Positions 1 through 9,284 of a stretch of 64,000 nt of DNA are shown piece after piece. Source of the DNA: Kiritimatiellia bacterium (GTDB lineage: Bacteria; Verrucomicrobiota; Kiritimatiellia; RFP12; UBA1067); contig JAQIBS010000089.1 in the NCBI GenBank assembly GCA_027858965.1, positions 18,639 to 82,638 of the forward strand, read 5' to 3'. The position numbers were made by a program, and so were the translations under genes. Each line of letters opens with the position of its first letter. The stretch's first letter is position 1. The notes below the pieces were generated by a model, which saw nothing but the letters and a program-made list of their open reading frames with translations, did not search any database and was not told the DNA's origin.

Positions 1-58
1 ATGGGCCCTATGTAATTGCGAAGCGAGTTGATTTCTCCTTCTCTCTTCACTCTTCAGC

Positions 59-110
59 ACTCGCGCACTTTAGAACTCGCGCACTTTAGAACTCGCGCAC
101 TTTAGAACTT
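59..110 (-). repeat. Family J tandem array downstream of polA (J1)
   Basis: Three head-to-tail copies of a 16-bp unit (ACTCGCGCACTTTAGA on the plus strand) end directly at the polA stop codon. Read in the polA sense the unit is TCTAAAGTGCGCGAGT. Related arrays follow corA, queC and the NuoE-NuoF fusion in the same sense orientation. No function is known. Confidence 0.85.
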
Positions 111-2840
111 CTAATGCGCTTCCAACCAGTTAGTGCCAACCCCGACGGACACATCCAGAGGAACCCCTATATCATAAACACCGGACATCACATTTGCAAC
201 CAGTTCACGCACCTCATCCACCTCGTTCTTAGGAACATCGAGAAGCAGCTCATCGTGAATCTGCAAGACCATTTTTGTTTTCAGTCCGCGTTCCAAGAGA
301 GCTCTATCCATGTTTACCATTGCCAGCTTAATTAAATCAGCAGAGGTTCCCTGAATAGGAGTGTTAATGGCATTACGCTCCGCGCTCTGACGCGTGGTGC
401 CATTGCGTGAGTTAATATCACGCAGATAACGCCTACGCCCCAGAAGCGTTACCGCATAGCCCTTCTCCTTGGCATCGGCGATCGATTGATCCATATAAGT
501 TTTAACCCCGGGGTACTGAGCAAAATAGTTATTGATTAAAACTGCGGCAGCCTTGCGGGGAATATTCAGGCGCTGCGAAAGGCCAAAGGCTGAGATCCCA
601 TAAATAATACCGAAGTTTACCATCTTGGCCGCACTGCGCATCTCATCAGTCACCAGTCCCGGCATCATATCATAAACACGTGCAGCGGTCTCCCGATGAA
701 TATCAAGATTGTTTTTAAAGGCCTCAAGCATTCCACGGTCTTTACTAAAGGCCGCCATAATACGAAGCTCAATCTGGGAGTAGTCAGCCGACATCAGAAC
801 GTGATTTTCATCGCGCGCCACAAAAGCGGCTCTGATGTGACGACCTCGCTCCGTCCGGACTGGAATATTCTGCAAGTTTGGATTTGAAGAGGAGAGCCGC
901 CCTGTCTCAGTTAGCGATTGGCTGAAGTTGGTATGCACCCGACCGGTTGCCGGATCAATACATTTAGGCAATTTATCAACATAGGTTGATTTAAGTTTAC
1001 TGCAGGCCCGGAAATCCAGGATCTTAGGAACAATCGGATGGCGGTCCTTGATTTTCACCAGAACCTCCTCGCCGGTTGCAAACTGACCACTGGCGGTACG
1101 CTTGGCCTTATCATCCAGCTTAAGCCTTTCGAAAAGAACCTCGCCGAGCTGTTTGGGAGAGGCTGGATTAAAGTTGCTCCCCCCCATATCGCGAATATCA
1201 ATATCCAGCTGAAGAAGTTCACGGTCAAGCTCACGTCCATAAACATGCAGCGCGGCATCATCAATTCTGACCCCCTCTCGCTCCATATCAACCAGCACCC
1301 GGATCAGAGGTTCCTCACACTCAGTTAATGCAAAAAGACATCCAAATTCCTCTGCCTGTGCACGGAGAACTTTATCAAGTTGCAAGGTAACATCAGCATC
1401 TTCAGCTGCGTAATCACTGATATTTTCAGGAATAATCTCCCCCATTGTCAGCTGTTCAACCCCACGTTTCTTAGTACCGATCAGAGCTGTAATAGGGATA
1501 GGCTCATAATTCAGAACCTGATTGGCGAGATAATCCATACCATGGCGGTCAGCCGCATCAGCAACATAGTGAGCAATCATGCTGTCGCGAATGGGTCCAC
1601 GCACCTCAACACCGTACTGACTCAGAATGGTTATATCAAACTTTATATTATGCCCAAGTTTGGTTATCTGCTCATCTTCAAAAAGTGGTTCGAAGCGCTT
1701 TAAAAATGCGGTGCACTCATCGCGTGAATCAGGCACAGGCACGTACCAGGCCTTTCCAGGCTCGGTTGCAAAAGAGATACCAACCATGCTGTCATGCCGC
1801 GCATCAAGTCCGTTTGTCTCTGTATCAAAGGCCCACATCTCTGTATTACCGAGAATTTTAATAAGGTTTACAATCTGTTCTTCACTCGTCACACACTCAT
1901 AGGTATGCGGCACATCGGCAAGATGCTTTACGCTCGCAACAGAGGCGGCACCGACCGTGAAACCATCACCAAAAAGGCGCTGAGCAATAGTATTGAGTTC
2001 AAACTTCTGCAATACCGATTTAAGTTTCTCAATATCCGGTTCCTTACGGTTTAAATCATCCAGCTCAATGCCAAGTGGAACATCTTTTCTGATGGTTGCC
2101 AGAACATAGCTGAGCCGAGCTGACTCAGCCCCATCACGCACCTTCTCCGCCATCTTGCCTTTCAGATCAGAGGCATGCGCGATAACCTCCTCAAGCGAAC
2201 CATACTCTGCCAGTAGCTTCTGGGCTGTTTTTTCTCCAACTCCGGGAATACCGGGAATATTATCAGAGGCATCACCAGCCATACCGAGATAATCAATCAT
2301 CTGACTGACTGAGCTGATCTTCCAATTCTCGCAGACTGCTGCTTCATCGTAGACCTCGGAAGGCTTACCGCCCTTACCGGGACGATGCAGATAAACTTTT
2401 GGGGCAACGAGCTGGGCGATATCCTTATCGGGAGTTGAGAGCCAGGCCTCCCAATTGGCATCCACCGCTTTTTGAGCGAGAGTACCCATAACATCATCCG
2501 CCTCAAAACCATCGATCCGGATAACCGGAATACGCATTGCATCCGCCAGCTCAATGGCCATATCAATACCAGCGCTAATATCCTCAGGCATCTTCTCACG
2601 CTTGGCTTTATAGGCAGGATACATTTTATGTCGGAAAGTGGGCGTACGAGAATCAAAGGCCAGCGCCACATGTGTTGGTTTATACTCCTCTATCAGCTGA
2701 ACCAGAGCTGAGGCAAATATATAAAGTGCTGATGTATTTACACCAGTGGTGGTCATGCGAGGATTTCTTAGAAAGACAAAGTGCCCCCTGTATAAAAGAG
2801 GCATCACATCAATGACAAATAGTTTTTTTTCGCTGTTCAA
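111..2840 (-). CDS. polA: DNA polymerase I
   Basis: This is a family A DNA polymerase of 909 aa, the usual full three-domain length, for gap filling and Okazaki fragment processing. The N-terminal 5'-3' exonuclease/flap domain (about residues 1-290) has FEADDVMGTLA and GDASDNIPGIPGVGEKTA. The 3'-5' proofreading domain looks active: Exo I FDTETNG, Exo II GHNIKFD and Exo III YAAEDAD are intact. The polymerase domain has motif A (SADYSQIELRI), motif B (KMVNFGIIYG, with Phe as in E. coli) and motif C (IHDELL). The start is TTG at 2840, preceded by GGGAG at a spacing of about 7 nt; no better ATG lies upstream. It is the last gene of the minus-strand block dprA-topA-xerC-polA, separated from xerC by a structured 278-bp spacer. 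Confidence 0.97.
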   Translation of the reverse strand: MNSEKKLFVIDVMPLLYRGHFVFLRNPRMTTTGVNTSALYIFASALVQLIEEYKPTHVALAFDSRTPTFRHKMYPAYKAKREKMPEDISAGIDMAIELADAMRIPVIRIDGFEADDVMGTLAQKAVDANWEAWLSTPDKDIAQLVAPKVYLHRPGKGGKPSEVYDEAAVCENWKISSVSQMIDYLGMAGDASDNIPGIPGVGEKTAQKLLAEYGSLEEVIAHASDLKGKMAEKVRDGAESARLSYVLATIRKDVPLGIELDDLNRKEPDIEKLKSVLQKFELNTIAQRLFGDGFTVGAASVASVKHLADVPHTYECVTSEEQIVNLIKILGNTEMWAFDTETNGLDARHDSMVGISFATEPGKAWYVPVPDSRDECTAFLKRFEPLFEDEQITKLGHNIKFDITILSQYGVEVRGPIRDSMIAHYVADAADRHGMDYLANQVLNYEPIPITALIGTKKRGVEQLTMGEIIPENISDYAAEDADVTLQLDKVLRAQAEEFGCLFALTECEEPLIRVLVDMEREGVRIDDAALHVYGRELDRELLQLDIDIRDMGGSNFNPASPKQLGEVLFERLKLDDKAKRTASGQFATGEEVLVKIKDRHPIVPKILDFRACSKLKSTYVDKLPKCIDPATGRVHTNFSQSLTETGRLSSSNPNLQNIPVRTERGRHIRAAFVARDENHVLMSADYSQIELRIMAAFSKDRGMLEAFKNNLDIHRETAARVYDMMPGLVTDEMRSAAKMVNFGIIYGISAFGLSQRLNIPRKAAAVLINNYFAQYPGVKTYMDQSIADAKEKGYAVTLLGRRRYLRDINSRNGTTRQSAERNAINTPIQGTSADLIKLAMVNMDRALLERGLKTKMVLQIHDELLLDVPKNEVDEVRELVANVMSGVYDIGVPLDVSVGVGTNWLEAH

Positions 2841-2986
2841 AAGTTGCTCCCGGAGAGAAATAGAATATTAATGGATATGTTGAATTATAGCTTTATAGAG
2901 AGTGGATTGTCCAACTGATTCGTTGGCCATCTGTGAATCAGTGTATCAGTGCAACTGAAATCAGAGTCTGTCAGAGTATTTCTTTC

Positions 2987-3033
2987 GTAGGTCCGATTTT
3001 CTATCGGACTGTCCAGCAGAAAACCGGACCTAC
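2987..3033 (-). promoter_or_regulatory. Two competing hairpins upstream of polA
   Basis: The xerC-polA spacer holds GTCCGAT (2991-2997) pairing with ATCGGAC (3003-3009). An alternative pairing joins GTAGGTCCG (2987-2995) and CGGACCTAC (3025-3033). Both use the same GTCCG segment, so they exclude each other, as in an attenuator. It may instead be a REP-like DNA element; no regulatory role is established. Confidence 0.45.
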
Positions 3034-3068
3034 ATTGTTGTCATGGTGTATGTTGCGAAAATCCAAAA

Positions 3069-3118
3069 CCAAGGCGGTAACACCGCACTCTGGGGGGACC
3101 GTGGCTCACGGTCCGCAA
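3069..3118. repeat. Family B REP-like double hairpin (copy B1)
   Basis: A first hairpin, GGCGGT-AAC-ACCGC, is followed by a perfect 8-bp stem, GGACCGTG-GCT-CACGGTCC (3096-3114). The same pair of hairpins recurs at 14264-14312 and 22637-22685. This copy begins directly after the xerC stop codon and could also act as a transcript 3' end, though there is no T-tract. Confidence 0.8.
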
Positions 3119-4162
3119 TCAGGCGCGGGGATGTGCCTGTTCATAGGCCTTGCGCAGACGTTCAATGGAGATATGCGTGTAGATCTGGGTAGTAGAAAGG
3201 CTGGCATGTCCAAGCATCTCCTGCACACTGCGCAGATCTGCTCCTGCATCCAGCAGATGGGTGGCAAAGCTATGTCTGAGCTGATGGGGTGTCAGCTGTA
3301 AAGGTAGCTGGGCTTTTTCAAGCCAGACTTTCATCTGTCGTTCAATCGAACGGGGTGAAAGTTTTGCCCCCCGCTGATTCAAGAAGAGCGGAGCATCATC
3401 ACCGCTGGCATGCGGCCAAAGCAGCTGCGCAATGTCGCGTGCTGCCTGCAGGGCCTGACAGGCAGGCTTTCCAACCACACAGAGCCGCTGCTTACGTCCC
3501 TTGCCTTCAACTACAGTCAAACCCCGTTCCATATCAATCTCGACCCAGGTCAACGAGGTAACCTCGCTGATACGGCAGCCAGTACTGTAAAGCAGTTCAA
3601 AAACTGCGGCATCCCGTACAAAACCATACTCCTTAACCAAAGCCACACTACCCCTTTTGGTACGCAACTCCTTCAATGCCTCAATGGGAGCTGACAACAG
3701 CTCCTCGACTTGGTCAATACTTAGCACATCCGGCAGTCTACGCTGCAACTTCGGACCGCGTAATCCGATAAAGGGATTTACAGAGATCACGTCATTATTT
3801 TTCAGATATGTAAAGTATGAGCGAAGCGAGGCCAGCTTGCGCCGGGTGGTGGCAGGTGCATTTCCATTACGATGAAACTTCACCAGAAAACCACGCGCTT
3901 CGGCATGCGAGACCTTCTCCCATACAAAAGGAGGCTGCACCTTGGATTCGGGCCATAAGAAAGCAGCGAACTGACTTAAATCCTGAACATAGCTACTGAC
4001 TGTGTTAGCCGAGTAGTTCCGCTCAGATTTAAGGTACTCCACAAAACGATCAACCAATATATCGCGAAGAACATCCTGACGACCGGGCAGAATCTCAATT
4101 TTTGAGTTATCCACTCGGACTTCCAGATCAAATTCATCGAAATATCTATTTTGATCGCTCAT
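3119..4162 (-). CDS. xerC: Tyrosine recombinase XerC/XerD family
   Basis: This is a site-specific tyrosine recombinase of 347 aa, expected to resolve chromosome dimers at dif together with FtsK, which is encoded at 47.8-50.5 kb. An N-terminal SAM-like core-binding domain (about 40-130, with LKSERNYSANTVSSYVQDL) precedes the catalytic domain. The catalytic residues are visible: Arg in TGCRISEVTSL, Lys in GKGRKQRL, HQLRHSFATH (HxxR), His in LGHASLSTT and Tyr in QIYTHI. The start MSDQNRYF at 4162 is chosen because the 28 codons upstream are encoded by the GTTGAAA repeat and do not resemble protein. There is no Shine-Dalgarno sequence; the repeat runs up to the ATG. It lies between topA and polA on the same strand. 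XerC rather than XerD is assigned from this context. Confidence 0.93.
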   Translation of the reverse strand: MSDQNRYFDEFDLEVRVDNSKIEILPGRQDVLRDILVDRFVEYLKSERNYSANTVSSYVQDLSQFAAFLWPESKVQPPFVWEKVSHAEARGFLVKFHRNGNAPATTRRKLASLRSYFTYLKNNDVISVNPFIGLRGPKLQRRLPDVLSIDQVEELLSAPIEALKELRTKRGSVALVKEYGFVRDAAVFELLYSTGCRISEVTSLTWVEIDMERGLTVVEGKGRKQRLCVVGKPACQALQAARDIAQLLWPHASGDDAPLFLNQRGAKLSPRSIERQMKVWLEKAQLPLQLTPHQLRHSFATHLLDAGADLRSVQEMLGHASLSTTQIYTHISIERLRKAYEQAHPRA

Positions 4163-4335
4163 GGTTAATAGTTGAAATGGTTGAAAGGTTAAAATGGTTG
4201 AAATGGTTGAAGTGTGAAGCAGCGCAAAAAGGTAACTACGACGCAAATTGCAAAATACATTTGCAGCACTTTCATATCAATTTGGTGTTCCCTTTAACCA
4301 TTTTAACCTCTTCAACTTCTTCAACCTCTTTAACT
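4163..4335. repeat. Family H inverted-arm repeat filling the topA-xerC spacer (H1)
   Basis: The left arm (4163-4216) is made of GGTTGAAAT/GGTTAAAAT heptamer-like words. The right arm (4288-4335) is made of the complementary AACCATTTTAACC/CTTCAACC words, and an unrelated 70-nt centre could form a loop. The element fills the whole gap between the topA stop codon and the xerC start codon. Similar elements are at 30227-30350, 42068-42245 and 44992-45165. Confidence 0.75.
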
Positions 4336-6849
4336 TTATTTTTTCTTATTCAAACCAAGCTTATCGACATACTCGTCAAAATCTTTAATTTGACCTTTAT
4401 ATCGGAAGATCATACGTTTCAGAGCATAGCGCTGACGAGGCGTCAGAGAGTTCTTTGCAAGAAACTGTTCATGCAGGCTGCCATAAAAGGCCGCATCGTC
4501 AAAGGTCATCTTACCCCGTTTAACAGGTTCGTTCCAGGTTTCAACCTGACCCAGCATCTCCATCAGGATAGGGCTCTCATTATCCTGAGGCAACCCGGAT
4601 TCAGTAACCTTGAGTTCAAGTTTCTCACGCAAATTTTCAAAGTCATCAATTTTCGCAGAGTATTGCACCAACATACGGTCAATAGCAATCACCTGCTTCT
4701 CACTCAACTTACGCCCACTGACAACCTGTTGTTTCAATGAAGCAAAGAATTCGCCCTGGGACTCAGTCAATGTCACCTTATCGAGAATATCGAATCGCTG
4801 CATTGTCTTTTCATAACTCAAAGCGGCATTATCGCTCTCAACAAATGAGGCAAATCCCAATCTTGTCAGTTCCGGTTCCGCACCAGCGACCTGATCTCTA
4901 TAACGAACAGTGATTTTCACCAGAGCTTCAAGCTGGCGGTCAGTAACCCCCTTCTCGGCTTTTTTAATCTGATCTGCAATTGATTTCACAAAACGCTGAT
5001 CGCTATATTTGCGTTTGCCTCGCTGCACCTCAGGGCCCCACGTAATAACCTTTTCCAGCATAGCCATCACAGCATCAACCTTCTCAGGATCAGCTGGAGG
5101 TTCCTTGGCCTTCTCCATCCAGTCAGCAAAACGTCCGTAGAAATCAGCCATCATGGCATTCCACTTAAGCTTACCATCTTCGACAGAGTCGAGCTGTTCT
5201 TCCATACTGGCGGTAAAACCAACATTAAACAGCTCAGGAAGTTTTAACACCAGCATGTCATTGACCTCAAGGCCCAGCTCAGTGGGCGAGAGCTGACGTT
5301 TCTCACGGACAGTGTAATTTCTGTTATTAAGAGTCTCAATAATTGAAGCATAGGTTGACGGACGGCCAACTCCATTTGCCTCTAAAGCACGAATAAGAGA
5401 GGCCTCACTGAAACGGGCAGGTGGCTTTGTTTCTTTTCGTTCACTCAGCCATTCAACCAGATCAACCACATCACCGGCAGCCAGAGGTGGCAATGTATCA
5501 ACTTCATCACCCTCCTCTGTTCCCTCTTTGTTTTCATCCTTCTTCTTGCGTATGTCCATAGACATCACCTTCAGGAAGCCTTCAAATGTGACCTCGGAAG
5601 CGGTTGCAGTAAAGAGATAGGTATGCTCCAATCCATCTTTTTCAGGAACAACCATCGCGGTCTTACGGGCAATCTTAGCGGCACTCATCTGGGAGGCAAG
5701 GAATCTGCGCCAGATCAGATCGTAAAGTTTAAGTTCCGGTCCATCCAGGAACTTTTTCAAACTCTCGGGGGTGCGCATAACATCAGTAGGCCTGATGGCC
5801 TCATGCGCCTCCTGGGCACTGGTCCGACTCTTAAAGAAATTCGGTTTAGCAGGTGCAAAGCTGCTTCCAAAATTCTCTTCAATATAGCCCTTTACCTCAT
5901 CGCGAGCTTCCTTGGCGATATTGACAGAGTCTGTTCTCATATATGTGATCAAACCGGCCGGAGAACCATCGCCTGTATCAACACCCTCATAGAGCTTCTG
6001 AGCCAAACCCATTGTGCGCTGCGGAGAGTAACCGAAGAGACTTGATGCCGACTGCTGCAGAGTTGATGTGATAAAAGGCGGCAGGGAGCGACGAGTCACC
6101 TCTTTAGTCTTGATATCTTCGACCTTAAGGATACTGCCCTCTAAATCTGAGAGCAATGCCTTAGCGACATCTTCAGAACCCACATCTGTTTTTTTCCCAT
6201 CGATTTTTGCAAGGTTCGTTAAGAAAGGATCTATAGGTGCGCTCTGACGACGCATTTTAGCTCCCATTACCCAATACTCATCCACCTTGAAATTCTGAAT
6301 CTCGCGTTCGCGTTCAGAGACCAGTCTAAGGGCAACCGACTGCACACGTCCGGCACTGAGACCGCGTTTTATTCTGCGCCACAACATGGGCGATACTTTA
6401 TAACCGACAATACGGTCCAGAATACGGCGGGCCTGCTGTGCATCAACACGGTCCATATTAATCTCACCCGGATTCTCAAATGCGGCTTTCACAGCGGCGG
6501 GGGTGATCTGATTATACTGAACACGATAAAACGGTTTGTCTTTTGCAGTGGTCTTCAACAGCTCACGCAGATGCCACGCAATAGCCTCTCCCTCGCGGTC
6601 CGGATCAGGTGCGAGATAAATAGCATCACAGCTTTTAGCAGCTTTCTTCAATTCACTGACAACCTTGGTCTTACCCTTAGAAAGGACATACTTTGGTTCA
6701 AAGTCCTTTTTAACATCTACACCCAGAGATTTTTCAGGAAGATCTCTGACATGACCAACCGATGATTTTACTACATATGTTGAACCCAGAATCTTGCCAA
6801 TGGTTTTCGCTTTGGCTGGTGATTCAACAATTACGAGTTTCTTACCCAT
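4336..6849 (-). CDS. topA: DNA topoisomerase I with unusual C-terminal repeats
   Basis: This is a type IA topoisomerase of 837 aa that relaxes negative supercoils. The TOPRIM domain has VIVESPAKAKTI (7-18) and APDPDREGEA (80-89). The core has RILDRIVGYKVSP and SAGRVQSVALRLV, and the catalytic tyrosine is in GLITYMRTDS (Y303). The C-terminus is odd. Instead of zinc-ribbon modules it has three roughly 70-residue repeats (about 596-668, 681-748 and 764-835), each with the pattern W/L..V..G...D..F..SL..Q....LT.RQ..A...M..+Y...I. The protein has almost no cysteine, so no zinc fingers are possible. It lies between dprA and xerC on the same strand, a gene order seen in many bacteria. The start has MGKKLVIVESPAK, the standard N-terminus. 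Confidence 0.97.
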   Translation of the reverse strand: MGKKLVIVESPAKAKTIGKILGSTYVVKSSVGHVRDLPEKSLGVDVKKDFEPKYVLSKGKTKVVSELKKAAKSCDAIYLAPDPDREGEAIAWHLRELLKTTAKDKPFYRVQYNQITPAAVKAAFENPGEINMDRVDAQQARRILDRIVGYKVSPMLWRRIKRGLSAGRVQSVALRLVSEREREIQNFKVDEYWVMGAKMRRQSAPIDPFLTNLAKIDGKKTDVGSEDVAKALLSDLEGSILKVEDIKTKEVTRRSLPPFITSTLQQSASSLFGYSPQRTMGLAQKLYEGVDTGDGSPAGLITYMRTDSVNIAKEARDEVKGYIEENFGSSFAPAKPNFFKSRTSAQEAHEAIRPTDVMRTPESLKKFLDGPELKLYDLIWRRFLASQMSAAKIARKTAMVVPEKDGLEHTYLFTATASEVTFEGFLKVMSMDIRKKKDENKEGTEEGDEVDTLPPLAAGDVVDLVEWLSERKETKPPARFSEASLIRALEANGVGRPSTYASIIETLNNRNYTVREKRQLSPTELGLEVNDMLVLKLPELFNVGFTASMEEQLDSVEDGKLKWNAMMADFYGRFADWMEKAKEPPADPEKVDAVMAMLEKVITWGPEVQRGKRKYSDQRFVKSIADQIKKAEKGVTDRQLEALVKITVRYRDQVAGAEPELTRLGFASFVESDNAALSYEKTMQRFDILDKVTLTESQGEFFASLKQQVVSGRKLSEKQVIAIDRMLVQYSAKIDDFENLREKLELKVTESGLPQDNESPILMEMLGQVETWNEPVKRGKMTFDDAAFYGSLHEQFLAKNSLTPRQRYALKRMIFRYKGQIKDFDEYVDKLGLNKKK

Positions 6850-6917
6850 TTAATTATCCTCTCTTCTACAATAAACGGCATCCTTAAAAGCTGCCTTATT
6901 AAAACTTAAAAAACATA

Positions 6918-8072
6918 TCAGTTAACGCGTTTAAATATTCCACCGGAATAAACTTTGATCAACCTCTTAATCTGGAGACTGACCAGAATGGCATTGACCT
7001 TACCGGTCTCCAATCCGCTATCCCTTACAATAGTATCTGCGTAACTTCCTTCATCCAAAATATTTGCAAAAACATTACGTTCTTCAGCAGAGAGCTTTAG
7101 CTCTCTAGGTTGAACGTCACCTTCTTTCTTATCCGTCCAGCTAGTCCGCTCCTTGCCCGCTGTACGTAAACCGGACTCTTCTCTGCGCACTCCGGCAAAG
7201 AGATCCTGCAGCTCTTCAAGCACATCATCAACAGATGTCACCAAGCGGGCTCCCTCGCGGATCAAGCGGTTAGAGCCCATCGAAACCCTGGAGTCAATCC
7301 GACCGGGAACGACCATCACCACGCGTCCCTGCTCCAATGCCAGCGAAACCGTGATCAGTGTACCACTACGCAAAGGTGATTCAATCACCAATATCCCCCG
7401 GCTCATCCCGCTGACAATCCGGTTGCGCTGGGGAAACGTCTGCCGGTCAGCTGAACGTCCAAAGGGGTATTCCGTAATAATGGCTCCCCCTTTTTCAATA
7501 ACCTCTCGGGCAAACTTCTTATTCTCCTGTGGGTACATCTTATCCAAAGCACTGCCAAGGACTGCAATAGTAACCCCTGAGGCCTGAACCGCTCCTGTGT
7601 GCGCCTCTGTATCAATACCCCGCGCAAAACCACTGATCACCGAGTATCCGGCAGATGCCAGCTGGTAACCAAACCGACGTGCCGTCTCCCGACCGTAAAC
7701 AGAGGCATGCCGCGTACCAATAATTGCACACCCGGTTTTATTCAAAACCTTCGTATCTCCCGCAACGTATAATGCTGGCGGCGGATCAGAGATCTCTTTC
7801 AAAAGTTCAGGATAATCATCATCAACTAAAGTCACCAGCTTCACACTGCTGTTAGCAGCACGCTCAATCTCTTCCATATAAGGAATACAGCCCAGCTCAG
7901 CAACCAGTTTGGCAGCCCGTCCGGGACCAACACCCTGTACAGATGCAAGATCCTCTTCACTTAAATCAAAAATAGCACCAGCCGAGCCAAACCGTTCCAT
8001 AATTCGCAGAACCGTTACAGAGCCGATACCCGGCATCATGTTTAAAGCAATTAAAGCCTCGTTCTCTGTCAT
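6918..8072 (-). CDS. dprA: DNA-processing protein DprA/Smf
   Basis: This is a single-stranded-DNA-binding protein that loads RecA during natural transformation. It has 384 aa. N-terminal helix-hairpin-helix motifs are visible (MPGIGSVTVLRI and VQGVGPGRAAKL). The Rossmann-like DprA core carries GTRHASVYGRETARR, SGFARGIDTEAHTGAV, FPQRNRIVSGMSRG and ESPLRSGTLIT. A C-terminal winged-helix domain (about 320-384) ends at the stop codon. It is the first gene of the dprA-topA-xerC-polA block and diverges from corA across a 278-bp gap. DprA alone does not prove competence. Confidence 0.96.
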   Translation of the reverse strand: MTENEALIALNMMPGIGSVTVLRIMERFGSAGAIFDLSEEDLASVQGVGPGRAAKLVAELGCIPYMEEIERAANSSVKLVTLVDDDYPELLKEISDPPPALYVAGDTKVLNKTGCAIIGTRHASVYGRETARRFGYQLASAGYSVISGFARGIDTEAHTGAVQASGVTIAVLGSALDKMYPQENKKFAREVIEKGGAIITEYPFGRSADRQTFPQRNRIVSGMSRGILVIESPLRSGTLITVSLALEQGRVVMVVPGRIDSRVSMGSNRLIREGARLVTSVDDVLEELQDLFAGVRREESGLRTAGKERTSWTDKKEGDVQPRELKLSAEERNVFANILDEGSYADTIVRDSGLETGKVNAILVSLQIKRLIKVYSGGIFKRVN

Positions 8073-8350
8073 CTAGCACCGTCTAATTAACCCAGTTTTA
8101 ATCAACAAGCAGAAATTATTAGCATATCCCCCCCCCCTTGACAAGAGGTCAAAAATATTTTTTTTCATTAAATATGTCATAATGCACTAACAGACAACAA
8201 CTTACACTGAAATTACAGATTCATATTTAATATCGCAATATATCTGTAATTGTTTTTTTTTCAAAACCTCTGCATACTAACGGCGATTTAAAGAAATACT
8301 CACGTCCATTTACGGACTGCGCAAAATATCAGATTTTTAAGGAGAGAGCC
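8073..8350. other. dprA-corA divergent spacer
   Basis: This AT-rich 278-bp region separates divergent genes. It contains a run of ten C residues (8128-8137) followed by TTGACA (8138-8143), but no convincing -10 box lies 16-18 nt further on. The weak hairpin GTCC-N6-GGAC (about 8304-8317) sits just before the corA leader. No known magnesium riboswitch consensus was recognised. Confidence 0.4.
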
Positions 8351-9283
8351 ATGTTTACAACATATCAATGGGTAGATGGCGCGCTAAAAGAGGTTTCAAC
8401 TCCAACCGGGCCATGCTGGATGAATCTGGCTGACCCCTCAACAGATGAAATTTCCAAAGTTCTGGAGATGACAAATATCCCCCGTGAATTTCTGACCGAC
8501 CCACTCGATAAAGATGAACGGCCGCGTCTGGAAATTGAGAATGAATTTACGCTTCTGGTTGTCCATGTTCCCTTTCATGAACCCCATGAAAATCTAATCC
8601 CCTTCCAAACCATTCCTCTGGGTATTGTGCTCACAAAAAACAGCGTTGTCACAATCTGTAACCGACAAACACCGGTGACCAGCACATACCTGGATCAGAT
8701 CCGTCGGGTTTGTCCTCCTGAAGATCTCTTCCGCTTCACATTTCAAATCCTGTGGCACTCCGCTATTCTGTACCTGCGCTACCTGCGTGACATACGCCAG
8801 CGGGCTTACATGGTAGAGCAGGACCTACACGAATCGATTTCTAATGAAGCCCTGATGGGACTGCTCAATATTGAAAAGAGTCTAGTTTATTTCACCACGT
8901 CACTCAAAGCCAATGATATTCTTATCGGACGTTTAGAGCACACCCGCCAACTTGATATCCCGGATAAGGATCTTGATGTCCTTGAAGATGTTGCCATTGA
9001 GTATCGACAGGCGCTCGAGATGGCTACAATTCACAGCAACATCCTGACCGGCACGCTAGATACATTTGCATCTATTATCTCAAACAACCTCAACAATGTC
9101 ATGAGATACCTGACATCAATTACGGTTGTATTGATGCTTCCGACCCTGGTGGCCAGTATCTATGGAATGAATGTTGCGCTACCGCTCGGCGATAATCCAC
9201 ATGCCTTTGGCATCCTGATGGGGCTATCGCTGCTGCTATCGGTGGTGGTTGTAATTGTCCTGGCAAGACGCCGTTACTTCTAA
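8351..9283 (+). CDS. corA: Magnesium/cobalt transporter CorA family
   Basis: This is a 310-aa inner-membrane divalent cation channel. It has a long cytoplasmic helical domain and two C-terminal membrane helices. The signature YGMN is present (residues 271-274, in SIYGMNVALPL) between TM1 (MRYLTSITVVLMLPTLVASIYG) and TM2 (GILMGLSLLLSVVVVIVL). The basic tail RRRYF matches the family. The ATG has GGAGAG at 8341-8346. It is a single-gene unit on the plus strand; a family A repeat begins 2 nt after the stop codon. Cation specificity (Mg2+, Co2+ or Ni2+) cannot be read from the sequence. Confidence 0.95.
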   Translation: MFTTYQWVDGALKEVSTPTGPCWMNLADPSTDEISKVLEMTNIPREFLTDPLDKDERPRLEIENEFTLLVVHVPFHEPHENLIPFQTIPLGIVLTKNSVVTICNRQTPVTSTYLDQIRRVCPPEDLFRFTFQILWHSAILYLRYLRDIRQRAYMVEQDLHESISNEALMGLLNIEKSLVYFTTSLKANDILIGRLEHTRQLDIPDKDLDVLEDVAIEYRQALEMATIHSNILTGTLDTFASIISNNLNNVMRYLTSITVVLMLPTLVASIYGMNVALPLGDNPHAFGILMGLSLLLSVVVVIVLARRRYF

Positions 9284-9284
9284 A

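Noticed and set aside
2841..3118. dif site near xerC
   Set aside because: No 28-bp sequence with two 11-bp Xer arms was recognised. The inverted repeats here are REP-like.
4163..4335. Small WLKWLKC-type protein from the repeat tract
   Set aside because: The frames arise from GGTTGAAAT repeats. The same low-complexity peptide appears wherever family H occurs.
8073..8350. Magnesium riboswitch (M-box) or ykoK leader before corA
   Set aside because: Only a 4-bp stem is visible and none of the conserved M-box blocks was recognised.
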